In this document: positions 1-7,001 of the stretch, in pieces
How positions within the stretch are numbered: position 1 is the first letter of the stretch
Layout of the letters: each line of letters begins with the position of its first letter
Origin: Pseudorhodobacter sp.
Lineage (GTDB): Bacteria > Pseudomonadota > Alphaproteobacteria > Rhodobacterales > Rhodobacteraceae
Assembly (NCBI GenBank): GCA_014378345.1
Contig: JACMNW010000408.1
Span: 1-7,706 of the forward strand
Length of the DNA stretch: 7,706 nt
Reading direction: 5' to 3'
Notes under the pieces: model-generated
What the model saw: only the letters and a program-made list of their open reading frames with translations
Told to the model about the DNA's origin: nothing
The model's database searches: none
Position numbers and translations under genes: made by a program

Positions 1-919
1 CGGCAAAACGGGCGAGGACGAAATTGGCAAGTGAGGTATCGGATGGTACGCCAAGGGCTGCCAGCGCCTCGGCCAGCCAATGACGCAGTCGGGTGTTCTC
101 AGAGCGGCAGCGATTGACGTGATCCCGGTCGCGAACGGCGGCTTCGGCGGCATCAAGCTGTGCGGTGGATAGGTTGAACGGGCCACGAATGCGGTTGAGC
201 ACGTTAATGATGTCTGCAGGGCCGTAGCCCCAACCAATGCGCAGGCCGCCAAGGCCGTAGATTTTAGAGAACGTGCGCGTCATAACCACGTTGTCGCGCG
301 ATTCAATCAGCGCAGCGCCACCATCATAACCGTCAACATATTCGGCATAAGCGCCGTCGATCACCAGAATGGCCTGCGACAGAATGCCCGCGGCCAAACG
401 CGCCATATCGGCGGGCGAGATCATGGTACCGGTGGGGTTGTTTGGGTTGGCGATGAATACCAGTTTGGTGCGCCTGTTGCAGGCGGCCAGAATGGCATCA
501 ACATCGGCGGTGCGCTCGCGTTCCGTCACCTCAATGGGGGTTGCCCCTACGGCCATGGAAGAGATGCGATACATCAGGAAGCCATGTTCGGTGAACACAA
601 CTTCATCCTTCGGGCCGGCATAGGCTTGGCACAGGAAGGTGATTATTTCGTCCGACCCAGCACCACAGATGATGCGGGCGGGATCAAGATCATGCACTTC
701 TCCAATGGCTTGGCGCAGGCTGGCGTGATCTGTGTTGGGGTAGCGGTTTAGCGAATGCATCGAGCGTTGAAACGCATCCTTGGCTTTATCAGACGGGCCA
801 AAGGGGTTTTCGTTGGACGACAGTTTAACCGCATTCGCCACGCCTGCAACATTGGCCTTGCCGCCCTCATACAGAGCGATGTCAAGGATACCGGGCTGGG
901 GGCGGATTGCGTCGTTCAT
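1..919 (-). CDS. hisC: Histidinol-phosphate aminotransferase, 3' end outside window
   Basis: PLP-dependent fold-type I aminotransferase that moves an amino group between glutamate and imidazole-acetol phosphate in histidine synthesis. Relatives in this class can also act on aromatic keto acids, and that cannot be excluded here. The window holds 306 codons of an expected 360 or so, so the last 50-60 residues are missing. Visible motifs are SSNENPFGPS near residue 34, GAGSDEII (87-94) in the cofactor pocket, NPNNPTG (158-164), D188-A190-Y191 for the pyridine ring, the Schiff-base Lys219 in TFSKIYGLGGLR, and carboxylate-binding Arg227. The ATG at 919 is preceded by GGAGGA (929-924), 4 nt away. 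It lies 85 nt downstream of the YqhA-family gene on the same strand. No convincing terminator separates the two, so co-transcription is possible. Identity is secure; substrate preference is inferred. Confidence 0.95.
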   Translation of the reverse strand, partial: MNDAIRPQPGILDIALYEGGKANVAGVANAVKLSSNENPFGPSDKAKDAFQRSMHSLNRYPNTDHASLRQAIGEVHDLDPARIICGAGSDEIITFLCQAYAGPKDEVVFTEHGFLMYRISSMAVGATPIEVTERERTADVDAILAACNRRTKLVFIANPNNPTGTMISPADMARLAAGILSQAILVIDGAYAEYVDGYDGGAALIESRDNVVMTRTFSKIYGLGGLRIGWGYGPADIINVLNRIRGPFNLSTAQLDAAEAAVRDRDHVNRCRSENTRLRHWLAEALAALGVPSDTSLANFVLARFA

Positions 920-964
920 TCAGTCCTCCATCTGCACAGGCGTTCTAGCGAGACAGCGGGTGCA

Positions 965-977
965 ATGCCAGTGGCAT
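965..977. repeat. Perfect 13-bp palindrome upstream of hisC
   Basis: ATGCCA-G-TGGCAT has two perfect 6-bp arms around one central base, in the 85-nt gap between the YqhA-family stop and hisC. There is no T-run after it on either strand, so it is not a standard terminator. As RNA it could form a 5-bp stem with a 3-nt loop. As DNA it could bind a dimeric regulator. No function is assigned. Confidence 0.4.
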
Positions 978-1004
978 CTTGTCCCAATTCCCGTGGGTGA
1001 AGGG

Positions 1005-1538
1005 TTAGTATTTCGACTTTGATCCCAGCCAATCCATCACCGCCATCAGAACGCCGGACGAGACAAAAGTCAGGTGCACGATGATCAGCAGGTAAATTTC
1101 CTTTTGCACGACCAGCGGGTCTTGGTTCGGATCACCAATTTCAAAGAACCTTTTCAGCAGATCAATTGCGGAAATGGCGACGATGGAGGCGATCAGTTTC
1201 ATCTTCAGGCCAGAAAAATCAACCTTGCCCATCCATTCCGGGCGGTCAGCGCCGTCACCAATATCCAGTTTGGAGACGAAATTTTCGTAGCCGGAAAACA
1301 GCACGATCAGCAGAAGATTGGCGGCAAGGGTCAGGTCGATCAGCGTTAGCATCACAAGGATCGCTTTTTCGGCGGTCAGATCCATGATCTGCGGGGCATA
1401 GTAGACCAGTTCGCGCAGGAAAATGATGGTCATCATGCCAAGGCCTATGGCAAGGCCAAGATACATCGGCGCCATCAGCCAGCGCGAGGCGAACAGCATG
1501 CGTTCAAACCCGGTTTCGATTTTTGATTTGTCAGTCAT
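1005..1538 (-). CDS. YqhA/UPF0114 (TIGR00645) family integral membrane protein
   Basis: A 177-residue inner-membrane protein of the UPF0114 family, whose biochemical function is not established. The family signature MLFASRWLMAPMYLGL lies at residues 14-29 and FSGYENFVSKLD at 81-92. Hydrophobic stretches at about 20-42, 58-83, 112-128 and 148-168 suggest four membrane segments. A hydrophilic loop at about 93-110 separates the second and third. E. coli YqhA is slightly shorter. The frame stays open 21 codons upstream of the chosen start. The ATG at 1538 is preferred because GGAAG (1550-1546) sits 7 nt before it, and the extension would be translated from the rpsD terminator hairpin. The gene begins 74 nt after rpsD ends, just past that terminator, with no clear promoter of its own. 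It may depend on read-through. Family assignment is firm; role unknown. Confidence 0.88.
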   Translation of the reverse strand: MTDKSKIETGFERMLFASRWLMAPMYLGLAIGLGMMTIIFLRELVYYAPQIMDLTAEKAILVMLTLIDLTLAANLLLIVLFSGYENFVSKLDIGDGADRPEWMGKVDFSGLKMKLIASIVAISAIDLLKRFFEIGDPNQDPLVVQKEIYLLIIVHLTFVSSGVLMAVMDWLGSKSKY

Positions 1539-1559
1539 GGTGTTGCTTCCGCTTTGACA

Positions 1560-1590
1560 TGAAGAAGGGCCCACCTTGCGGTGAGCCCCC
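1560..1590 (-). terminator. Intrinsic terminator of rpsD
   Basis: On the minus strand GGGCTCACC-GCAA-GGTGGGCCC (arms 1588-1580 and 1575-1567) forms a 9-bp stem with one G-U pair, capped by a GCAA (GNRA) tetraloop. It is followed by the pyrimidine stretch TTCTTC (1566-1561). The G-U pair would be a C-A mismatch in plus-strand RNA, so the hairpin is built for minus-strand transcripts. It lies 24 nt after the rpsD stop. The tail is not a pure U-run, so some read-through into the YqhA-family gene is plausible. Confidence 0.75.
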
Positions 1591-1612
1591 TGAAATTTCA
1601 ATCCGCCAAAGC

Positions 1613-2233
1613 TTAGTTCTTGGCGTAGTATTCAACGACAAGGTTCGGTTCCATCACCACCGGATAAGGCACGTCGCCCAAGGACGGGGTGCGCACGAAT
1701 TTGACGACCAGCTTTTGCTGATCCACTTCCAGATAGTCGGGAATATCGCGTTCGGTCAGTGCGATGGCTTCCATGATCAGGGTCATCTGGCGCGACTTTT
1801 CGCGCACCGCGATGATATCGCCTTCTTTGACACGGTAGGACGCGATGTTGACGCGGGTGCCGTTGACGGTGACGTGGCCGTGGTTGACGAACTGGCGTGC
1901 GGCGAAAATCGTTGGCACCAGTTTGGCGCGGTAAACCACCGCATCCAAGCGACGCTCCAACAGGCCCACCAGCATTTCGCCGGTATCGCCTTTGACGCGT
2001 TCAGCCTCGGTGTAGATCTTGCGGAATTGCTTTTCGGTCAGATCGCCGTAATAGCCCTTCAGTTTCTGCTTGGCGCGCAGCTGCGTGCCGAAGTCCGACA
2101 GCTTGTTCTTGCGGCGCTGGCCGTGCTGGCCGGGGCCGTATTCGCGCTTGTTCACCGGGGATTTCGGGCGTCCCCAGATGTTTTCGCCCATACGGCGGTC
2201 AATCTTGTGCTTGGCAGACGTGCGTTTTGTCAC
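1613..2233 (-). CDS. rpsD: 30S ribosomal protein S4
   Basis: S4 is a primary 16S rRNA-binding protein that nucleates assembly of the 5' domain of the 30S subunit. The 206-residue length is normal for alphaproteobacteria. The basic N-terminal region includes the motif GPGQHGQRRKNKLSDFGTQL (33-52). The S4 RNA-binding fold covers about 94-157, with RRLDAVVYR at 94-102 and ARQFVNHGHVTVNG at 112-125. The protein has no cysteine, so it is the zinc-free (C-minus) form. The start is GTG at 2233, supported by AAGGAG (2246-2241) with a 7-nt spacer. As usual in this class, the gene stands apart from the alpha ribosomal-protein operon. A promoter (2356-2383), a leader of about 115 nt with stem-loops, and its own terminator suggest a mainly single-gene transcript. 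S4 represses its own synthesis in E. coli and Bacillus; whether it does so here is inference. Confidence 0.98.
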   Translation of the reverse strand: MTKRTSAKHKIDRRMGENIWGRPKSPVNKREYGPGQHGQRRKNKLSDFGTQLRAKQKLKGYYGDLTEKQFRKIYTEAERVKGDTGEMLVGLLERRLDAVVYRAKLVPTIFAARQFVNHGHVTVNGTRVNIASYRVKEGDIIAVREKSRQMTLIMEAIALTERDIPDYLEVDQQKLVVKFVRTPSLGDVPYPVVMEPNLVVEYYAKN

Positions 2234-2260
2234 GGCTGTTCTCCTTCAAATGTTACGAAG

Positions 2261-2310
2261 GTTGTTGTCCTTTGGCCTTTCGGCCCGACAGGTTTCCCTT
2301 TGCAGGGACC
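2261..2310 (-). promoter_or_regulatory. Structured rpsD 5' leader, candidate S4 control element
   Basis: In the RNA read from the minus strand there are two short stem-loops. UCCCU-GCAA-AGGGA (2308-2295) has flanking GG/ACC pairs reaching 2310-2291. GGCC-GAAA-GGCC occupies 2285-2274. Both carry GNRA loops. The GUCC at 2309-2306 can instead pair with GGAC at 2270-2267, with further broken pairing outwards to the ACAACC segment, so two exclusive folds are possible. The ribosome-binding site lies about 15 nt beyond the last element. The structures are seen; control by S4 is inferred. Confidence 0.4.
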
Positions 2311-2322
2311 ACCAACACCAAC

Positions 2323-2348
2323 AAAAAACCCCGAGGCATTCCCCGGGA
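2323..2348 (-). terminator. Intrinsic terminator of the Hint-domain gene
   Basis: On the minus strand TCCCGGGG-AATG-CCTCGGGG forms an 8-bp stem (arms 2348-2341 and 2336-2329). Six bases are Watson-Crick paired and two are G-U, around a 4-nt loop, followed at once by six Ts (2328-2323). This is the best terminator in the window. It starts 38 nt after the Hint gene stop codon. Plus-strand RNA would have two mismatches in the stem and no U-run, so it acts leftwards. It also falls at the predicted 5' end of the rpsD transcript. Confidence 0.88.
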
Positions 2349-2355
2349 TTGGCGG

Positions 2356-2383
2356 CTTATACAGCGGGATGCGGGGGAGTCAA
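2356..2383 (-). promoter_or_regulatory. Predicted sigma-70-type promoter for rpsD
   Basis: On the minus strand a -35 TTGACT (2383-2378) and a -10 TATAAG (2361-2356) are separated by 16 nt. This is the closest match to the consensus seen in the window. The -35 begins 3 nt after the Hint gene stop codon. Transcription should start at the adenines 2350 or 2349, immediately before the terminator hairpin at 2348, giving a leader of about 116 nt before the rpsD GTG. Confidence 0.7.
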
Positions 2384-2386
2384 CAG

Positions 2387-3454
2387 TCAGGCCGCCCGAT
2401 CATGCCGAAGAATGGCGGCTTCTGACGAGGTAAGATTGCGACGGGCGAAATCGCCATAAGTGAAGGGGTCATCGGCAAGGCTTGGCAGAATGTCCAGCAG
2501 ACCCGCGCGCTGCGACGGATCAACCGTTTCCAGCGCGGTGTTCGAGGGATGAAAACTTTCCGTCTCCAACCCATTCGCCCAGACGATCTGATGCCGCTCC
2601 AACAGCACGTGCACGTAAGTTACTTCGCGCAAGCTGCGGTCGATGCAGATAGAGTCATCGTTCAGCAAATCTTCGGCGGCAACAAGCACTTCATCGGCAT
2701 GAAACAAGCTTTGTGCGGCAGCGCCTTTGACCAGCATCCGGTGCTGCGGCGATACCAGCAAATCTTCGTCCGGACGATCAATGCCCAAAGCGCCGCTGCG
2801 AAACCGGATCGGGCGCAGATGCGGCATGGCGTAAAGCCGCGCGCCCGTCATGCGGCGGTGGCCTGTCCACAACACGGCTTGCGCGCCATTGTCTTTGGTT
2901 TGAATGGTGTCGCCGGGGCGCAAATCCTCGATCCGCCGCGTGCCGTCCGGTGTGATGATCCGGGTGCCGGGAGTAAAACAGATCACGCCGCCGGGATTAA
3001 TCTTGCCAACAGGCACGGCGCGTTCAAGCGTGACGCGCACTACCCAAAGATCACAGTCTTTCGGCGGCACTTCACCCAAAAACATCACCAGCTGCACCCC
3101 CGTATCAGGCACCGGGATCAGCGTTGCCAAATAGCTGCGCCGACCGTCGGTTAATACAAAGCTGTCATCATGCTGCTCGGGATCAAGCTGATCGATCCTT
3201 GATCCAGCCCGCGGAGGCGCAATCGCCGCCCCGATCAGGCGGCGCACCATTTTGGCGGCCCGCCGTCTTACATCTATAACGCCTTCTGCACCGTCCAGAA
3301 CCAGAATGCTTTGCTGTGCATCCACCCGAACCGCGTCGCCCGTCCAGCGCCAGGATGCACCCACGTTCAACACATTCAGGGGTGCCGCCTGCAACCCGTC
3401 TATTTCTGTTTGCGCCCAAGACATTACAAACGTGCCTTTGAAGCCCGTTTTCAT
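2387..3454 (-). CDS. Hint-domain (Hint_2-type) protein of unknown function
   Basis: A 355-residue protein typical of Rhodobacteraceae Hint-domain proteins; no biological role is assigned. Residues 1-80 form a conserved-looking N-terminal part (MKTGFKGTFVMSWAQTEIDG, then VGASWRWTG at 31-39). A middle region follows to about 156. The Hint fold covers about 157-302: CFTPGTRIITPDG from Cys159, GDTIQTKDNG (181-190), GALGIDRP (221-228), VSPQHRMLV (234-242), HVLLERHQIVWANGLETESF (282-301). Cys159 and the SxxH (Ser235-His238) match the residues that drive N-S acyl shift in hedgehog and intein Hint domains, so self-cleavage is conceivable but unproven. No signal peptide is visible. The frame is open 37 codons further upstream. 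The ATG at 3454 is chosen because family members, as remembered, begin with this sequence, though its ribosome-binding site is weak. An ATG at 3424 is the alternative. It is followed by a strong terminator. Confidence 0.85.
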   Translation of the reverse strand: MKTGFKGTFVMSWAQTEIDGLQAAPLNVLNVGASWRWTGDAVRVDAQQSILVLDGAEGVIDVRRRAAKMVRRLIGAAIAPPRAGSRIDQLDPEQHDDSFVLTDGRRSYLATLIPVPDTGVQLVMFLGEVPPKDCDLWVVRVTLERAVPVGKINPGGVICFTPGTRIITPDGTRRIEDLRPGDTIQTKDNGAQAVLWTGHRRMTGARLYAMPHLRPIRFRSGALGIDRPDEDLLVSPQHRMLVKGAAAQSLFHADEVLVAAEDLLNDDSICIDRSLREVTYVHVLLERHQIVWANGLETESFHPSNTALETVDPSQRAGLLDILPSLADDPFTYGDFARRNLTSSEAAILRHDRAA

Positions 3455-3560
3455 TCCCGTCTGCCTGCCCGTTTTTTCTTTTTCTAACGAAAAGGTTAAC
3501 AGGCGATTCGCGGCGCGGCTATGCCTAAAGCGCAACAGTCTGTGGGATTTGCGACGCACA

Positions 3561-3588
3561 AGCATAGCGATTTAGCCATAAGCTGCAA
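3561..3588 (-). promoter_or_regulatory. Possible promoter of the Hint-domain gene
   Basis: The 184-bp gap before this gene is AT-richer than its surroundings. On the minus strand TTGCAG (3588-3583) and TATGCT (3566-3561) are 16 nt apart. An overlapping alternative is TTGATA (3604-3599) with TTATGG (3581-3576), 17 nt apart. Neither is a close consensus match. Either would give a leader of 100-115 nt. Nearer the start codon, the minus strand shows a purine-rich A stretch (about 3483-3470) of unknown meaning. Confidence 0.35.
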
Positions 3589-3638
3589 CCTATGCATGTA
3601 TCAACTGCAGATAATACGCAAATAGCGCACAATCAAAA

Positions 3639-4595
3639 TCATTCGCGCGCCTTGATCAGTGCCACGATGGCTTGATGCACGGGCGTAGCTACGCCCACCT
3701 CGCGACCTAATTTCACGATTGCCCCATTCAGATGGTCAATCTCGGTCCGCCGCCGCGCCGCGATATCTTGCACCATGGATGACCGGTGTTCCGATGCGCC
3801 CTGTATGATCACGGGCTGCAGAAACTGTTCGACATAATCCTTACCCGTCGCATAGGGATGAAAACCATCGACCGCGCCAAGCACGCGCAAGGTTTCATCG
3901 GCCATGTCCATGATGAGCCTGCGCGAATAGCCATTCTCCAACAAACCACTATAGGTAAAACCCAGCAGCGCCCCGGTTGGGTTCAGACAGGAATTTACCA
4001 AAAGCTTGCCAAAAATGGCATGCTTGATGTTCGGGACCTGCTGCATTGGTAAGACCGCCTCGGCACCAAGCGCCAGCAAACTTTCCAGCTCTAATGACGT
4101 ATCGCCAAACAGCGACCCTACCTGCACCGGCCCAGCATAGGCGCTTACCGTCACCTCAGTTGGGGCGACCCTCTCCATACCAATGCGCATCACGGCGGAA
4201 TAGATTGGGATGGCTGGCCCCAATACCGCACGCGCCGCATCCGCGGACCCAAGTCCGTTTTGCATCAACAACACGGCCTTTGGCCGAATTGGCACTGCTG
4301 CAAAGGGGGCCAGCGCGGTCGTCACATCATAGGCTTTGGTTGTGACCACCAGCACATCACAAGCGATGCAGGCGTCGGTTAGATGATCGGTATCTTCAAT
4401 CGTAATTTGGCCTGCCGCACAGTGGTGATCTCCCAACATGCCACGCACCACCAGCGGACTTTGGCGTAGCGCTGCGACAGAGGCCGCCCGCACCGTTAGC
4501 GTCACTTGCGCCCCGGCAAGTGCCAGACTTGCGCCTGCCACCAACCCCACCGATCCGCCACCAATAACCGTTATCCGCAATGCCTTTGGGGCCAA
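3639..4595 (-). CDS. panE: 2-dehydropantoate 2-reductase family protein (PanE/ApbA)
   Basis: NADPH-dependent reduction of ketopantoate to pantoate, a step towards pantothenate and CoA, is the family's usual reaction. The 318-residue protein has an N-terminal Rossmann fold with IGGGSVGLVAGASLALAGA (11-29), VVTTKAYD (83-90) and LMQNGLGS (110-117). The C-terminal helical domain has the catalytic lysine in GKLLVNSCLNPTGALLG (Lys197, with Asn201 and Asn205 at E. coli-like spacing). The SSMVQDIAARRRTEIDHLNG block (272-291) contains Glu285. All key residues are present. Paralogues acting on other keto acids exist, so the substrate is inferred and the symbol provisional. The start is TTG at 4595: no ATG or GTG lies between it and the nearest upstream in-frame stop, and AAAGG (4610-4606) lies 10 nt before it. 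It begins 65 nt after nrdJ with no clear terminator, so co-transcription is likely. Confidence 0.85.
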   Translation of the reverse strand: MAPKALRITVIGGGSVGLVAGASLALAGAQVTLTVRAASVAALRQSPLVVRGMLGDHHCAAGQITIEDTDHLTDACIACDVLVVTTKAYDVTTALAPFAAVPIRPKAVLLMQNGLGSADAARAVLGPAIPIYSAVMRIGMERVAPTEVTVSAYAGPVQVGSLFGDTSLELESLLALGAEAVLPMQQVPNIKHAIFGKLLVNSCLNPTGALLGFTYSGLLENGYSRRLIMDMADETLRVLGAVDGFHPYATGKDYVEQFLQPVIIQGASEHRSSMVQDIAARRRTEIDHLNGAIVKLGREVGVATPVHQAIVALIKARE

Positions 4596-4660
4596 TTTCC
4601 AGCTACCTTTTGCAAAAAACTTTGGTCAAGTCAGGCCGGGCAATATTGCGGCTTACGGCC

Positions 4661-6946
4661 CTACCCACACTTAGAAAACCCGCAATTCGCGCAGGTCATG
4701 CAGCCTTCGACCATCCGCATCTCATAACTGCCGCAACTTTCGCAGGATTTGCCGTGGCGGGTGCCAATGGCCACAACATCGGCGCGTGGATCGGCTTTAA
4801 GGCCCATACCTTCGCCTTCGATAAAGCCGATTGCCACCAGATGCTGTTCGATCACACCGCCGATGGCGGCAAGGATGGACGGGATATATTTGCCTTCTAC
4901 CCAAGCGCCGCCGCGCGGGTCGAACACGGCTTTAAGTTCCTCGACCACGAAAGACACATCACCGCCGCGCCGGAATACTGCCGAAATCATCCGGGTCAGC
5001 GCCACCGTCCAGGCAAAATGTTCCATGTTCTTGGAATTGATGAACACTTCAAACGGGCGGCGGTGGCCTGCGATGATGATGTCATTGATGGTGATGTAAA
5101 GGGCGTGTTCGGACCCCGGCCATTTGACTTTGTAGGTGGCACCATCAAGGGCTGCGGGGCGGTCCAGCGGTTCAGACAGGTAGACCACTTCAGCCCCATC
5201 ATCGGTTGCGCGGGCTTGGGCGGGGGCTTCGGACGGGGTTTTGTCAGAGGATTCGGATACCGACAGAACCGATCCGGTCACGTCATTGGGCCGGTAGGTG
5301 GTGCAGCCTTTGCAGCCCTGATCCCATGCGGCCATGTAAACCTCTTTGAAGTCTTCAAAGCTGATGTCTTCAGGGCAGTTGATGGTTTTGGATATGCTCG
5401 AGTCCACCCATTTCTGCGCAGCTGCTTGCATACGCACATGGTCCAGCGGCGGCAGAGTTTGCGCGTTTACAAAATAATCGGGCAAGGGTTTGTCACCGTT
5501 TTTCTCTCGCCAAAGACGCACGGCGTAATCGACGACTTCTTCTTCGGTGCGGCTGCCATCTTTTTGTAGAACCTTGCGGGTGTAGGCATAGGCGAACACC
5601 GGCTCGATACCCGAAGACACGTTGCCCGCATACAGACTGATCGTGCCTGTGGGCGCGATCGACGTCAGCAAAGCATTGCGGATGCCGTGTTTGCGGATGG
5701 CGTTGCGCACATCATCATCCATCTGCAGCATGGTGCCGGAGGACAGGTATTTATCGGCATCAAACAACGGGAACGGACCCTTTTCGCGGGCGAGGTCTAC
5801 CGAGGCCAGATAGGCAGACCGTGCGATGGCCTTCATCCATACCTCGGTTTGCATGGCGGCAATTTTCGAGCCGTAACGCAGGCCCAGCATTAGCAAAGCG
5901 TCGGCCAACCCGGTGACGCCAAGACCGATACGGCGCTTGGCTTTCGCTTCAGCCGCCTGTTGTGGCAGCGGGAAACGGCTGGCATCGACGACATTGTCCA
6001 TCATCCGCACGGCGAGGCGCACCAGATCATCAAGGGCTGTCAGGCTGAGCTCGGCCTTCGCTTCGAACGCATTTGTTACCAGCGTGGCCATGTTGATGGA
6101 CCCCAGCAGGCACGCGCCATAGGGGGGCAGCGGCTGTTCACCGCAGGGATTGGTGGCGGCAATGGTTTCGCAATAATTCAGGTTGTTCATCGCGTTGATA
6201 CGGTCAATGAAAATGACGCCGGGTTCAGCAAACTCAAAAGTGGATTTCATGATCTTGTTCCACAGATCACGGGCTTTCAGGGTTTTGTAGACCTTGTCGT
6301 CAAAGGCCAGTTCCCACGGCCCGTCAGCCTTGACCGCCGCCATGAAGGGGTCTGTGATCAGCACCGACAGGTTGAACATGCGCAGGCGGGCGGGGTCGCG
6401 TTTCGCCTCGATAAAGCCTTCGATATCAGGATGATCGCAGCGCATGGTGGCCATCATGGCCCCCCGCCGCGACCCTGCCGACATGATGGTGCGGCACATT
6501 GCATCCCACACATCCATGAAGGACAGCGGGCCAGAGGCATCGGCGGCAACGCCTTTAACCTCTGCTCCCCTTGGCCGGATGGTGCTGAAATCATAGCCGA
6601 TCCCGCCGCCCTGCTGCATGGTCAGGGCCGCTTCTTTCAGGCCTTCAAAAATGCCTGCCATATTGTCGGGCACTGTGCCCATGACAAAACAGTTGAACAG
6701 AGTGACAGACCGCCCGGTGCCCGCTCCCGCGGTGATGCGCCCTGCGGGCAGGAATTTAAAGCCTTCAAGTGCTTTGTAAAACTGGGCTTCCCAGTGTTTT
6801 GGGTTGGATTCGGGTGCAGCCAAAGCCTTCGCGATGCGGTGCCAGCTGTCTTCCACAGTTCCATCAATCGGCGTGCCGTCAGCCGACTTCAGGCGATATT
6901 TCATATCCCAGATGGTTTCCGCGATAGGGGCTGCGAATGCGGACAT
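4661..6946 (-). CDS. nrdJ: Class II, adenosylcobalamin-dependent ribonucleoside-diphosphate reductase
   Basis: Makes deoxyribonucleotides from ribonucleotides with a thiyl radical generated from coenzyme B12; it is cytosolic and oxygen-independent. The 761-residue protein has ribonucleotide reductase large-subunit architecture. Cys86 (LFNCFV) and Cys279 (GACLLGSINM) are the expected redox pair. Asn266-Pro-Cys268-Gly-Glu270 holds the radical cysteine and its partners. SIAPTGTISLYAG (429-441) is the phosphate-binding loop. A TSCPD-type domain covers about 595-710. The C-terminal tail has cysteines at 735, 738, 749, 752, 755 and 760, consistent with a zinc ribbon plus a terminal cysteine pair that re-reduces the active site. 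Length fits the alphaproteobacterial form. The ATG at 6946 has AAGGAA (6957-6952) 5 nt upstream. A promoter lies at 7002-7030. No class I or III reductase gene or activator lies nearby, and no NrdR box was recognised. Confidence 0.97.
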   Translation of the reverse strand: MSAFAAPIAETIWDMKYRLKSADGTPIDGTVEDSWHRIAKALAAPESNPKHWEAQFYKALEGFKFLPAGRITAGAGTGRSVTLFNCFVMGTVPDNMAGIFEGLKEAALTMQQGGGIGYDFSTIRPRGAEVKGVAADASGPLSFMDVWDAMCRTIMSAGSRRGAMMATMRCDHPDIEGFIEAKRDPARLRMFNLSVLITDPFMAAVKADGPWELAFDDKVYKTLKARDLWNKIMKSTFEFAEPGVIFIDRINAMNNLNYCETIAATNPCGEQPLPPYGACLLGSINMATLVTNAFEAKAELSLTALDDLVRLAVRMMDNVVDASRFPLPQQAAEAKAKRRIGLGVTGLADALLMLGLRYGSKIAAMQTEVWMKAIARSAYLASVDLAREKGPFPLFDADKYLSSGTMLQMDDDVRNAIRKHGIRNALLTSIAPTGTISLYAGNVSSGIEPVFAYAYTRKVLQKDGSRTEEEVVDYAVRLWREKNGDKPLPDYFVNAQTLPPLDHVRMQAAAQKWVDSSISKTINCPEDISFEDFKEVYMAAWDQGCKGCTTYRPNDVTGSVLSVSESSDKTPSEAPAQARATDDGAEVVYLSEPLDRPAALDGATYKVKWPGSEHALYITINDIIIAGHRRPFEVFINSKNMEHFAWTVALTRMISAVFRRGGDVSFVVEELKAVFDPRGGAWVEGKYIPSILAAIGGVIEQHLVAIGFIEGEGMGLKADPRADVVAIGTRHGKSCESCGSYEMRMVEGCMTCANCGFSKCG

Positions 6947-7001
6947 GGGGCTTCCTTAAAGTTGCGGGCCATCGGGTTGTGTATTTTCTGTGCGAGGACC
7001 C

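Noticed and set aside
1523..2425. Long plus-strand open frame of about 300 codons
   Set aside because: It is antisense to rpsD and the start of the YqhA-family gene, and both have strong family matches on the minus strand. The frame is kept open by codon bias and has no recognisable domain.
3484..3499. Possible CtrA site on the minus strand (TTAACC, then TTAG)
   Set aside because: The two halves are TTAA-N8-TTAG, which misses the expected N7 spacing and the second TTAA.
3455..3565. 37-codon N-terminal extension of the Hint-domain protein
   Set aside because: The peptide is basic and lacks family likeness, it runs through an AT-rich leader, and the remembered family start MKTGF is at 3454.
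4634..4660. Terminator between nrdJ and the PanE-like gene
   Set aside because: The 5-bp stem has a 17-nt loop, and the T-tract is 14 nt further on rather than directly after it, so it is not a convincing intrinsic terminator.
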